Assembly: GCF_963974425.1 (NCBI RefSeq)
Contig: NZ_CAXBCK010000007.1
Coordinates: 1 to 64,000 of the forward strand
Source: Marixanthomonas sp963974425
Lineage (GTDB): Bacteria; Bacteroidota; Bacteroidia; Flavobacteriales; Flavobacteriaceae
Direction of reading: 5' to 3'
DNA: 64,000 nt
Shown here: piece after piece, positions 54,128 to 62,483 of the stretch
Layout of the letters: every line of letters starts with the position of its first letter
How positions within the stretch are numbered: the first letter of the stretch is position 1
Made by a program: the position numbers and the translations under genes
Notes under the pieces: generated by a model
What the model was told of the DNA's origin: nothing
The model's input: only the letters and a program-made list of their open reading frames with translations
Database searches by the model: none

Positions 54128-54715
54128 ATGATCAACGAAGCAATTTTATTGGATTATGAAGCAGAAGTAATCGAATACACCATGGGCGATGTAATTTTTT
54201 CTGAAAATCAGCGAGCGTTATTTTACTTTCAAGTGCAGCACGGCGCCGTAAAAATGTATAACCTCAACGAGGAGGGTAAGGAGTTTGTACAAGGTATGTT
54301 TCAAGACGGAGAGAGTTTTGGCGAACCTCCCTTGTTTGGCAATTTCAAGTATCCTGCCTCTGCTATTGCTATTAGTAATGTGAGTATTATAAAGTTGGGC
54401 AAAACAGCCTTTTTTGCGCTACTGAAAGAACACTTTGATATTCATTTGCAAATGACCGCCACACTCTCACGAAGATTGAGCTACAAAGCCATGATGATGA
54501 AAGAAATATCGGTCCATCCTCCAGAACACCGTGTACTGACAGTAATTGACTTTTTAAAACAAAAAGATGGCAACCCTACTACTTACAAAGTGGAACTAAC
54601 TCGCCAACAGATAGCAGACCTTACAGGACTTCGAGTAGAAACGGTTATTAGGGCTGTAAAAAAGTTAGAAGAAGATGAAGAAATTAAAATAATCAACCGA
54701 AAAATACATCGGTAA
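54128..54715 (+). CDS. Crp/Fnr family transcriptional regulator
   Basis: A 195-residue protein with a cyclic-nucleotide-binding-like beta-roll (about 15-110; 'FQDGESFGEPPLFGNFKYPA') and a C-terminal winged helix-turn-helix, LTRQQIADLTGLRVETVIRA (about 158-177). No FNR-type cysteine cluster is seen, and the phosphate-binding RxS of true CRP is not evident (PPLFGNFKYPAS in its place), so the ligand is unknown. It is divergent from a small membrane protein plus peroxiredoxin-like gene, its likely targets. Confidence 0.87.
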   Translation: MINEAILLDYEAEVIEYTMGDVIFSENQRALFYFQVQHGAVKMYNLNEEGKEFVQGMFQDGESFGEPPLFGNFKYPASAIAISNVSIIKLGKTAFFALLKEHFDIHLQMTATLSRRLSYKAMMMKEISVHPPEHRVLTVIDFLKQKDGNPTTYKVELTRQQIADLTGLRVETVIRAVKKLEEDEEIKIINRKIHR

Positions 54716-54744
54716 AAAACCAAAAAGTTAGTACCTTCGGCAGT

Positions 54745-55509
54745 ATGTTAAACGTAGTTATTTTAGGATTTGGCAACATTGGAAGCAATTTATGTAATGC
54801 TTTACATAAAACACAACAAGTTTCAGTAATCCAAGTATTTAATAGAAATTTAATCGACCTACCCGATAGTTTAAAGTCTATTCCGTTCACTTCAGATATT
54901 TCAGAAATAAAAGAAGCCGATATTTATATTATTGCCATCCCTGATGATGCAATAGCCGATTTCTCTGCAACACTACCTTTTAATGATAGATTGGTTGTGC
55001 ACACTTCGGGAAGTGTCCCTATGCAAGCACTAGACGGAAAGAACAAACAAGGAGTTTTTTATCCGTTGCAAACCTTCACTAAAAATAATTTGGTCGATTT
55101 TTCTGAGATCCCAGTTTGTATTGAAGCTGAAGAAGAAACAGATTTAAAGTTACTTAGAGCATTAGGCGAACATATTTCAAAGCATGTAACGGTGGTTTCT
55201 TCTGAAGAAAGGAAAACACTGCATTTGGCTGCAGTATTTGTAAATAACTTTGTGAACCACATGTATTATATTTCCGAAGACATTTTAAAGGAAAGTAATC
55301 TCGATTTTGAATTATTGAAACCCTTAATTGCCGAAACAGCAAACAAAATAAAAAGACTATCTCCAAAACAAGCCCATACCGGCCCCGCTAAGCGGAATGA
55401 TGTAAAAACAATAGAAAATCATTTACATTTGTTGAAAGATAGTCCGTATAAAAACGTTTATCAATATTTAACAGAGGCAATCCAAAATACCTATGGAAAA
55501 AAGCTATAA
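54745..55509 (+). CDS. Rossmann-like DUF2520 family protein
   Basis: A 254-residue protein with an N-terminal NAD(P)-binding fold (VVILGFGNIGSNLCNAL, about 4-20) like 6-phosphogluconate/pyrroline-5-carboxylate reductases, and a C-terminal helical DUF2520 domain ('KTLHLAAVFVNNFVNHMYYI', 'LSPKQAHTGPAKRNDVKTI'). The family is probably an oxidoreductase of unknown substrate. It overlaps the next gene by 17 bp, so translation is coupled to the KdsC-like phosphatase, a frequent pairing in flavobacteria. Confidence 0.85.
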   Translation: MLNVVILGFGNIGSNLCNALHKTQQVSVIQVFNRNLIDLPDSLKSIPFTSDISEIKEADIYIIAIPDDAIADFSATLPFNDRLVVHTSGSVPMQALDGKNKQGVFYPLQTFTKNNLVDFSEIPVCIEAEEETDLKLLRALGEHISKHVTVVSSEERKTLHLAAVFVNNFVNHMYYISEDILKESNLDFELLKPLIAETANKIKRLSPKQAHTGPAKRNDVKTIENHLHLLKDSPYKNVYQYLTEAIQNTYGKKL

Positions 55510-56026
55510 AGAATACCTTAACCAGATAACCACTTTTATTTTTGATGTAGACGGTGTCCTTACCGATGGCTCCATTAGCATCACTACCGAGGGCGAAATG
55601 TACCGTACCATGCACACCAAAGACGGTTTTGCACTAAAAACAGCATTAGATAAAGGGTTTAATGTATGTATCATTAGCGGCGGAACCAACGAAGGCGTAC
55701 GTGCAAGATTACGCGGACTCGGTATTACCGATATATATCTAGGCGCACATCATAAAACCGACACGATGGATGAATACCTAGACGTGTACGATATTAAACA
55801 CGAAAACGTACTCTATATGGGTGATGATATCCCAGATCTATATGTTATGCAAGAGATTGGCTTACCGTGTTGTCCGCAGGATGCTGTACCAGAGGTAAAA
55901 AGCATTTCAAAATATGTATCCCACAAAAAAGGTGGAAAAGGGTGTGTTCGCGATGTTATAGAGCAAGTATTAAAAGTACAGGGCAAGTGGATAAATAAGG
56001 AAAATGCAAGTGCCAAGTACGATTAA
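55493..56026 (+). CDS. KdsC-like HAD phosphatase
   Basis: A 177-residue HAD-superfamily protein of the small cap-less KdsC type. Motif I is FDVDGVLTDGS with nucleophile Asp18 and acid/base Asp20; motif II is CIISGG; motif IV is YMGDDIPDLYVM. KdsC removes phosphate from Kdo-8-phosphate in lipopolysaccharide synthesis and works as a tetramer. Since other Kdo genes are not here, a related sugar-phosphate or unknown phosphate substrate is possible. Its start lies inside the preceding gene. Confidence 0.87.
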   Translation: MEKSYKEYLNQITTFIFDVDGVLTDGSISITTEGEMYRTMHTKDGFALKTALDKGFNVCIISGGTNEGVRARLRGLGITDIYLGAHHKTDTMDEYLDVYDIKHENVLYMGDDIPDLYVMQEIGLPCCPQDAVPEVKSISKYVSHKKGGKGCVRDVIEQVLKVQGKWINKENASAKYD

Positions 56027-56143
56027 ATAACTTTCTATATAATTTTAAGTTACGTACTGTCAGTTTATTTAATTTGAAAACTAAAAGATCGCCCTAACCT
56101 CCTTCCAAGGGGGAATTTTATCCTAAAAAAAGATTTTGTTTCT

Positions 56144-57055
56144 TTGAAGTATTTACAACTCACCCGACCCATAAATCTGCTTTTAATTGTACTTGTACAA
56201 GTATTGATTAAATATACGCTTTTTGAGTCATTCCACGCTAGTTTCGCCCTTACTGATTTTCATTTTTCATTATTGGTAATCGCTACGGTTTGCATTGCCG
56301 CCGGAGGGAATATTATTAACGATGTGTACGATGCAGATATTGACCGCATCAACAAGCCCAAGAAGGTTATAATTGGCAACGCTATTTCAGAAAAAGCTGC
56401 GAGTACTTTTTATATCATTGTAACTGCTTTGGGAGTGGGCATCGGATTTTTTCTAGCTAATAGCATAGGTAAGCCCGCCTTTGCAACACTTTTTATTGGT
56501 ATTGCCGCCTTATTGTACCTCTATGCAACTTACCTCAAAACGATGCTACTTATAGGCACTTTCTTAGTGTCTATATTGGTTGCAATGAGTATTATTATTG
56601 TAGGACTTTTTGACCTCGTACCAGTTACTGACGCTATGAATCAGACATCACAATGGGAAGTGTTTAAAATAAGTTTAGAATACGCTTTGTTTGCTTTTAT
56701 CTTAAACTTTATACGCGAATTGGTAAAAGATTTACAAGACATCAATGGTGATAAAAATGGCGGTAAAAGCACCTTACCTATTGCTATTGGTAGAAGCCGC
56801 GCCACTACAGTTGTATTTGCTTTAGGAGCTATCACAACGCTTTCTATCATAGCTTATATGTATGTATTTTTATACGCATACACCTCAGCCGTTTTATATT
56901 TTCTGTTTTTAGTAATAGCACCGCTCCTATTCTTCTGCATCAAAGCTTTTGAAGCCGAGAAACCTAAACACTATGGCCTTCTGTCCCGTTTATTAAAACT
57001 TGTAATGTTAACCGGAATGTGCTCTATGCTATTGTATCCTTTTGTAATTTTATAA
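56144..57055 (+). CDS. UbiA-type prenyltransferase, DGGGP synthase-like
   Basis: A 303-residue integral membrane prenyltransferase with about eight or nine helices. The first Asp-rich motif is NDVYDADIDRINKP (about 62-75, NDxxDxxxD) and the second is RELVKDLQDINGDK (about 188-201); both bind Mg-diphosphate. The sequence is of the type annotated geranylgeranylglycerol-phosphate geranylgeranyltransferase (DGGGPS), which adds a second prenyl chain to an archaeal-like ether lipid; a quinone or haem prenyltransferase role is possible. The start is TTG 56144, since no ATG lies in the N-terminal region. It precedes the S23-type element. Confidence 0.85.
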   Translation: MKYLQLTRPINLLLIVLVQVLIKYTLFESFHASFALTDFHFSLLVIATVCIAAGGNIINDVYDADIDRINKPKKVIIGNAISEKAASTFYIIVTALGVGIGFFLANSIGKPAFATLFIGIAALLYLYATYLKTMLLIGTFLVSILVAMSIIIVGLFDLVPVTDAMNQTSQWEVFKISLEYALFAFILNFIRELVKDLQDINGDKNGGKSTLPIAIGRSRATTVVFALGAITTLSIIAYMYVFLYAYTSAVLYFLFLVIAPLLFFCIKAFEAEKPKHYGLLSRLLKLVMLTGMCSMLLYPFVIL

Positions 57056-57060
57056 ATGAA

Positions 57061-57504
57061 ATATAAGAAAAGAGAAAATAGAGTAAAGAAAAAAGAACAT
57101 ACATTAGCTAAGTACTATTATGAAAAGACATAATTACAAAAACCTAAAAATATGGAAATTAGGTCTTGAAATTGCATTAGAGATTTCCGATATTATTAAA
57201 ACATTCCCAAGTGATGAACGATATGCCCTTACTTCACAAATTAACAGATGTTCTGTTTCCATTCCTAGTAATATTGCTGAAGGTTCTGCACGAACTGAAA
57301 AGACCTTTTCCCATTATTTAGATATCGCATTGGGATCTTCTTTTGAATTAGGAACTCAATTACTTATAGCGCATCACAAAAATTATATCACCCAAGAAAA
57401 ATTATCGTTCTTTGAAGATAAAATTACCGAATGGCAAAAAATGACGATGGGCTTTCAAAACAAATTGAAGCGATAGCTTTTAGTCTATTTTCTCTATTCT
57501 ATAT
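57061..57504 (+). mobile_element. IVS-like element: S23-type gene flanked by inverted repeats
   Basis: ATATAAGAAAAGAGAAAATA continuing GAGTAAAG (57061-57088) and the reverse complement of 57477-57504 (ATATAGAATAGAGAAAATAG then ACTAAAAG) match over about 27 bases with one indel and few mismatches. They flank the four-helix-bundle gene with little extra DNA; the right arm starts one base after its stop codon. The shape is that of 23S rRNA intervening sequences, which carry an S23-type ORF between complementary ends. Here it lies between ubiA-like and maf genes. No target-site duplication was identified. Confidence 0.6.
57120..57476 (+). CDS. Four-helix-bundle (S23 / bAvd-like) protein
   Basis: A 118-residue protein with the S23/four-helix-bundle signature: 'NLKIWKLGLEIALEISDII', TSQINRCSVSIPSNIAEGSA and 'TFSHYLDIALGSSFELGTQL'. 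The SIPSNIAEG motif is diagnostic. These proteins are encoded in 23S rRNA intervening sequences and are related to accessory variability determinants of diversity-generating retroelements; no reverse transcriptase is near. They form pentamers in known structures and their basic faces may bind nucleic acid. It is enclosed by inverted repeats and differs in context from its operon neighbours, suggesting insertion. Confidence 0.88.
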   Translation: MKRHNYKNLKIWKLGLEIALEISDIIKTFPSDERYALTSQINRCSVSIPSNIAEGSARTEKTFSHYLDIALGSSFELGTQLLIAHHKNYITQEKLSFFEDKITEWQKMTMGFQNKLKR

Positions 57505-57521
57505 TCTTTATTCTAATAATC

Positions 57522-58109
57522 ATGTTGAAACAAAAACTAAGCAACCACAATATCATTCTCGCATCCGGGTCGCCAAGACGACAAAACTTTTTTAAGGAAC
57601 TGGGTATTCCCTTTACGATTGATGTACGTAAAATTATTGAAACCTATCCAAAAGAGTTAAAAGGAACTGAGATCACCGACTACCTATCAGAACTTAAAGC
57701 ATCGGTGTTTAGTGAACTTTCTGAAACCGATATTCTTATCACTAGTGATACCATCGTTTGGAAAGAAGGCAAAGCAATGGAAAAACCCAGGGATGCCGCA
57801 CACGCTAAAGAAATGTTAGCCAATTTAAGCGGAAAGTTTCACGAGGTGATTACTTCGGTTTGCTTTACAGGAGTTGCCTTTCAAAAAACGGTTAATGAAA
57901 CCACCCAAGTATGGTTTTCAGACCTTTCAGAAGAAGAAATCAATCACTATGTCGACACTTACCAACCCTTTGATAAAGCGGGTGCTTATGGTATTCAAGA
58001 ATGGATTGGGTATATTGGTATTGATAAGATTGAAGGCTCTTTCTTTAATGTAATGGGATTACCAACAAGGCTAGTGTATAAAACCTTATTGGAGCTTACT
58101 ACTAAATAA
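57522..58109 (+). CDS. maf: Maf family nucleoside triphosphate pyrophosphatase
   Basis: A 195-residue Maf/HAM1-fold protein. The N-terminal signature LASGSPRRQNFFKELGI (about 13-29), the SDTIVWKEG segment (about 70-78) and KPRDAAHAKEML are the conserved nucleotide-binding parts. Maf proteins hydrolyse non-canonical or canonical NTPs to NMP and pyrophosphate and influence septum formation. The start codon lies 17 bases after the right repeat of the S23 element, which may have separated it from its former upstream neighbour. Confidence 0.92.
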   Translation: MLKQKLSNHNIILASGSPRRQNFFKELGIPFTIDVRKIIETYPKELKGTEITDYLSELKASVFSELSETDILITSDTIVWKEGKAMEKPRDAAHAKEMLANLSGKFHEVITSVCFTGVAFQKTVNETTQVWFSDLSEEEINHYVDTYQPFDKAGAYGIQEWIGYIGIDKIEGSFFNVMGLPTRLVYKTLLELTTK

Positions 58110-58155
58110 TCAAATTTCTGCTACTTTTCCATATCTTTAATAGCAAATTAAAACG

Positions 58156-59103
58156 ATGAATATAACATCCAAAAACACTCTATATAAAGCAGTATTAATT
58201 ATAAGTATTGTTTTTTTTAGTCAATCCTGTAAAGACTCCGAGCATAACTTAATCCCTAATAGTAATGCAGAAGATACCGATACAGTAGCCAATAACCGCC
58301 AATTACCAGAGCAATTTAAAGAATATTGGTACGCGGGTAAAGCAGAGTTGACTTCCTATAAACTCATGCAAGAGCGCTATGGTGAAATTCGTCAAGGAAC
58401 AGCGGTCACCGTTTTTGTTACCGAAGATTTTTTACCCGGTGCTCAAGTAAAGGCCGATGTGCAATCGAAGAAGAATGTTTCCGTATTAAAACTAAATAAA
58501 ACTAAGAAGTTCACCACCGGTATATACCCGTATTCTATTATGACGAGTACGTTTAACCCTATTAAAAAATCTCAACACGCCTTAAAGATTAGTAACTCGG
58601 TACAGGAATGGTGTGGACAGGTATATATGCAGCTTAATAATAGAGAACGTTTCAATATAACCTCACATTCCTATTTTGAAGGGGAAGCTGATCAAGAACT
58701 AACTCTTGACAAAACATGGTTAGAAGACGAATTGTGGAATTTAGTTAGAATTAATCCAGAAGAGTTACCAACCGGAGATATGGAAGTAATCCCTTCGTTC
58801 GAGTTTAGCAGGATGCGACATAAAGAAGTTAAAGCCTATCGTGCCCATGCGAATATTAAACAAGGCGATTCGCTTTCTGTATATTCCCTACATTACCCTA
58901 TGCTAGAACGAGAACTGATTCTGTATTTTAACAGCTCCTTTCCGTATGAAATTGAGAAGTGGGAAGAAACCAACGGTACCCATCCTAGTGACAGCACCCG
59001 TTTAAAAACCACGGCCCATAAAATAAAACGTATCCGTAACGATTATTGGAATTTGAAGCAAAATAAAGATACTGGGCTTCGAGATACCTTAGGACTTAAA
59101 TAA
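58156..59103 (+). CDS. Lipoprotein of unknown function next to maf
   Basis: A 315-residue protein whose signal peptide (about 1-25, VFFSQSCKDS) ends in a lipobox-like QSC. The mature part contains 'YWYAGKAELTSYKLMQERYG', 'NSVQEWCGQVYMQLNNRERF' and a C-terminal 'HKIKRIRNDYWNLKQNK'. Homologues in flavobacteria often carry the label 'septum formation inhibitor Maf', almost certainly copied from the neighbouring gene. The real function is unknown. It is probably anchored in a membrane, with the gene 8 bp before the MscS-like gene. Confidence 0.75.
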   Translation: MNITSKNTLYKAVLIISIVFFSQSCKDSEHNLIPNSNAEDTDTVANNRQLPEQFKEYWYAGKAELTSYKLMQERYGEIRQGTAVTVFVTEDFLPGAQVKADVQSKKNVSVLKLNKTKKFTTGIYPYSIMTSTFNPIKKSQHALKISNSVQEWCGQVYMQLNNRERFNITSHSYFEGEADQELTLDKTWLEDELWNLVRINPEELPTGDMEVIPSFEFSRMRHKEVKAYRAHANIKQGDSLSVYSLHYPMLERELILYFNSSFPYEIEKWEETNGTHPSDSTRLKTTAHKIKRIRNDYWNLKQNKDTGLRDTLGLK

Positions 59104-59110
59104 AAATACT

Positions 59111-59680
59111 ATGCTTATTGAAATCTATATTCCTCAATTATTGAAATCCATCTTTGTAATCTTAGTGTTTTTAGTACTTCGCTACTTCACTATTAGGGTT
59201 ATAAAACGGTATGCCAACAAATTTGAACGCTTGGAGCATCGCACGGGCTTAATTATGAAGCACGTAGATTTATCAACCATCTTTTTAATTGTATTGTGCT
59301 TAATACTAATTTGGGGTGTTGAGATTAAAGATCTTGGGCTGGTTATGTCCTCTGTCTTTGCAGTAATCGGCGTTGGTTTTTTTGCCCAATGGTCCATTTT
59401 AAGTAACATTACCAGTGGCGTAATTATGTTCTTTACTTTTCCATATAAAATAGGTGATTTTATCAAGATTCACGATAAGGAGTTTCCATACGAAGGAATG
59501 ATTGAAGATATTAAAAGTTTTCACGTAATGGTACGCACTAAAGATAATGAGCTTATTACCTACCCCAATAGTATGATGCTTCAAAAAGGGGTGACGGTAA
59601 TTAAAGCAGAAGATTATTATGAAATGTCGCAACAAGTTGAAGAACACGATAAAAACCTCACCGAACACGGTACTGATTAA
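59111..59680 (+). CDS. Small MscS-type mechanosensitive channel protein
   Basis: A 189-residue protein with three hydrophobic helices (about 8-28, 52-72, 75-105). The pore-lining region is GVGFFAQWSILSNITSGV, followed by 'TFPYKIGDFIKIHDKEFPYE' of the MscS beta domain. It lacks the large cytoplasmic C-terminal cage of full-length MscS (about 280 residues), so it is a short family member. It would release osmolytes on hypo-osmotic shock. It is coupled to the preceding lipoprotein gene. Confidence 0.85.
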   Translation: MLIEIYIPQLLKSIFVILVFLVLRYFTIRVIKRYANKFERLEHRTGLIMKHVDLSTIFLIVLCLILIWGVEIKDLGLVMSSVFAVIGVGFFAQWSILSNITSGVIMFFTFPYKIGDFIKIHDKEFPYEGMIEDIKSFHVMVRTKDNELITYPNSMMLQKGVTVIKAEDYYEMSQQVEEHDKNLTEHGTD

Positions 59681-59842
59681 TAGCCTAGGTTGTTTGTGAG
59701 CAGTATCTTTTTAGCAGATTGACATTATATAAACAGTACAACGTATCACCTCATTGTTCTGTATCATCTCTTTTCTTTTTTCATTCAGCAAAACGATCTT
59801 TCTTCTTTATAAATACACTGTTTTTTTCACTATATATTTTGG

Positions 59843-59850
59843 TATCTTTG
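59843..59850 (+). promoter_or_regulatory. Promoter -7 box of the PIG-L gene
   Basis: TATCTTTG is an exact TAnnTTTG match, 30 bases before ATG 59881. It shows that upstream in-frame codons back to 59719 are not translated. Confidence 0.55.
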
Positions 59851-59880
59851 GTTCTTTCAGAAAAAAACACACCAAATACT

Positions 59881-62370
59881 ATGCGCAATCTTTTTACTGT
59901 ACTGCTTCTGTTAAGCATCAGTACAACCGCCTGCTTCGCTCAACAACCTCAAAAACCAACTGCTTCTGAAATTTACCACGACCTCCAGCAACTTAACTTC
60001 CTTGGGTCGGCTATGTACATTGCAGCACATCCGGACGATGAAAACACCCGCCTGATTTCGTACTTGGCGAATGACGTTCACGCCCGTACTGCTTATTTAT
60101 CTTTAACACGTGGTGATGGCGGACAAAACTTGGTAGGGCCTGAGATTCGCGAATTGCTTGGGGTAATTCGTACGCAAGAGTTATTAGCAGCACGTCGCAC
60201 CGATGGCGGACAACAGTTTTTTACCCGCGCCAACGATTTTGGGTATTCTAAACACCCAGATGAAACCTTAGCTATTTGGAACAAAGAAGAAGTTATGAGC
60301 GATGTAGTTCGCGCAATACGGAAGTTTAAACCCGATGTAATCATCAACCGCTTCGATCACCGCAGTCCGGGTTCTACCCACGGGCACCACACCTCATCTG
60401 CTATGTTGAGCGTAGAGGCTTTCGACTTGGTAAACAACCCCAACAGCTATCCTGAAACAGCTACTACGTTTGGTACGTGGCAACCGAAGCGGTTGTTCTT
60501 CAATACGAGTTGGTGGTTTTACGGAAGCCAAGAAAAATTTGAACAAGCAGACAAAACTAACTTAGTAGAAGTACAAACCGGAAACTACTACCCTTCCTTA
60601 GGTCTTTCTAACGGAGAGATTGCTTCTTTAAGCCGAAGCATGCACAAATCGCAAGGTTTTGGAGCAACAGGTACCCGCGGAAACCAAAATGAATGGTTAG
60701 AATTTTTAAAAGGTGATTTTTCTGAAGGGAACAATAACTTGTTTGAAGGTATTGACACCTCTTGGTCTCGTATTGAAGGCGGCGAAACCATTGGGGGTAT
60801 TTTGTATCCCCTAGAAGATAATTTCGATTTTAAAGATCCTTCCCGAATGCTTCGCCCCTTGTTGCAAGCGTATGAATTGGTCAAAAATATTGAAGACGAC
60901 CATTGGCGTGTCATAAAAACAAAACAACTGGAACAGCTGATTATAGACTGCGGTGGTATTTTTGTAGAAGCAATTGCTCAAAGTAATTCCATTATGCCTC
61001 GTGAAAAGTACAATGTCAACTTTGAAGCCATAAGCCGAAACAACTTCCCGATAGCGCTAGAGTCTATTACCTATCCTTCCGGAAAAACTATTGTGGCCGA
61101 GAACAAAACCTTGGCTCCAAATGAAAAGTATACCCTTGAGGCTACTTTATATTCAGACGATACCACTACTTCTGGTCCGTATTGGTTGCGTGAAAAAGGA
61201 AGTTTAGGAATGTATAAAGCGCCTAAAAACCTAATCGGCGAACCAGAAACCGTGGCCCCCGAACAAGTAATCTTTAACTTAACACTAAGCGGTGTTAAAT
61301 TTCCTATACAACGGAATATAGTCTATAAATACAACGACCCTGTAAAAGGGGAAGTCTATCAACCTTTAGAGGTCTTACCAGAAGCTACTTCCAGTATTCC
61401 TGAAAAAGTTATTATTTTTTCTTCAAAAGACGAACAGTACATACCTGTCACTATAAAAGCAGGGCGTGATAACGCAAATGGAACGGTGCAATTAAACCAT
61501 CCGGAGGGTTGGGAAGTCAAACCTGCGCAACCTAGCTTTAACATTGCAAAAAAAGGAGATGAGCAAACCATTATGTTTACCGTAACACCTCCTAAAGAAC
61601 AAAGCGAAGGATATCTAAGACCGTTAGTATCTATGGGCGATCAATTTTTTGATAAAGAACTCGTTACAATCGATTATGAGCATATTCCCTATCAACGGGT
61701 ACTGCTTCCTTCCGAAGCTAAAGTAGTGCGTATTGACATTGAAAAGGAAGGAGAATCTATTGGGTACATTGAAGGTGCAGGAGATGCTATCCCGGAGAGT
61801 TTACGCCAAATAGGGTACCGAGTAACAACCATTCCGCCATCAAACATTACCTACGAAAACCTAAAGGATTTCGATGCTGTTGTCGTAGGAATTAGGGCGT
61901 ATAACACCGTACCAGAGTTGGCTTTTAAACAACCTGTTTTCAATAAATATGTACAAGAAGGCGGAACCTTGCTATTGCAATATAACACTAGCCATAGGCT
62001 GGTTACTGAAGACATCGCGCCCTACTCACTATCATTATCAAGAGACCGTGTAACCGATGAGTTTAGCGACGTTACCTTTTTAGCACCTGAACATCCCGTG
62101 TTAAATGAACCCAACGAAATTACCCAAGCCGACTTTACAGGTTGGGTGCAAGAACGAGGCTTATATTTCCCAAATCAATGGGCTCCTAAGTTTGTACCTA
62201 TATTGGGGATGCACGACAAAGACGCACCAGAAACCAAAGGCTCGCTATTAGTTGCCGAATACGGCAAAGGAAATTATATCTATACCGGGTTAAGTTTCTT
62301 TAGAGAGTTACCCGCTGGAGTAGCAGGTGCTTACCGTTTATTCGCAAATCTATTATCCTTAGGCAATTAA
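59881..62370 (+). CDS. Secreted PIG-L/LmbE deacetylase with ThuA-like C-terminal domain
   Basis: An 829-residue exported protein (signal about 1-21, ending CFAQQ). The PIG-L deacetylase domain (about 35-330) has the zinc motif AHPDDE (49-54) and HGHHTSS (167-173). Beta-rich middle domains follow (about 420-620), then an alpha/beta region (about 640-829, 'GYIEGAGDAIPESLRQIGYR', FDAVVVGIRAYNT) resembling ThuA/class I glutamine amidotransferase-like folds. It probably removes N-acetyl groups from amino sugars outside the cytoplasm. ATG 59881 fits the promoter. It is the first gene of an operon with a 36-residue peptide and a symporter. Confidence 0.88.
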   Translation: MRNLFTVLLLLSISTTACFAQQPQKPTASEIYHDLQQLNFLGSAMYIAAHPDDENTRLISYLANDVHARTAYLSLTRGDGGQNLVGPEIRELLGVIRTQELLAARRTDGGQQFFTRANDFGYSKHPDETLAIWNKEEVMSDVVRAIRKFKPDVIINRFDHRSPGSTHGHHTSSAMLSVEAFDLVNNPNSYPETATTFGTWQPKRLFFNTSWWFYGSQEKFEQADKTNLVEVQTGNYYPSLGLSNGEIASLSRSMHKSQGFGATGTRGNQNEWLEFLKGDFSEGNNNLFEGIDTSWSRIEGGETIGGILYPLEDNFDFKDPSRMLRPLLQAYELVKNIEDDHWRVIKTKQLEQLIIDCGGIFVEAIAQSNSIMPREKYNVNFEAISRNNFPIALESITYPSGKTIVAENKTLAPNEKYTLEATLYSDDTTTSGPYWLREKGSLGMYKAPKNLIGEPETVAPEQVIFNLTLSGVKFPIQRNIVYKYNDPVKGEVYQPLEVLPEATSSIPEKVIIFSSKDEQYIPVTIKAGRDNANGTVQLNHPEGWEVKPAQPSFNIAKKGDEQTIMFTVTPPKEQSEGYLRPLVSMGDQFFDKELVTIDYEHIPYQRVLLPSEAKVVRIDIEKEGESIGYIEGAGDAIPESLRQIGYRVTTIPPSNITYENLKDFDAVVVGIRAYNTVPELAFKQPVFNKYVQEGGTLLLQYNTSHRLVTEDIAPYSLSLSRDRVTDEFSDVTFLAPEHPVLNEPNEITQADFTGWVQERGLYFPNQWAPKFVPILGMHDKDAPETKGSLLVAEYGKGNYIYTGLSFFRELPAGVAGAYRLFANLLSLGN

Positions 62371-62372
62371 TT

Positions 62373-62483
62373 ATGAGTGATTCAACCAACAAACCGGTAA
62401 AAAAGTGGAGTTACGTAGCTGTGATCTTGCTTAATGCCGTGTACATTATTTTGTTTTATTTTCTAATGCAAAACTTCTCCTAA
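62373..62483 (+). CDS. 36-residue membrane peptide between PIG-L and symporter
   Basis: The ORF encodes MSDSTNKPVKKWSYVAVILL then NAVYIILFYFLMQNFS: a short polar start and a single membrane helix. It begins two bases after the PIG-L stop, and its stop overlaps the symporter start (TAATG), which strongly supports translation. Such small single-helix peptides often accompany sodium:solute symporters as accessory subunits; that role is inference here. Confidence 0.7.
   Translation: MSDSTNKPVKKWSYVAVILLNAVYIILFYFLMQNFS

Noticed and set aside
56086..56130. A repeat or hairpin in CCTCCTTCCAAGGGGGAATTTT before the ubiA-like gene
   Set aside because: It is a single short imperfect inverted repeat; too little to call a repeat element or terminator without other copies.
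57120..57476. Diversity-generating retroelement around the bAvd-like gene
   Set aside because: No reverse transcriptase, template repeat or variable repeat is visible in the neighbouring kilobases.
59719..59880. N-terminal extension of the PIG-L protein from 59719
   Set aside because: A TAnnTTTG promoter box at 59843-59850 lies within it, and a proper signal peptide starts at ATG 59881.
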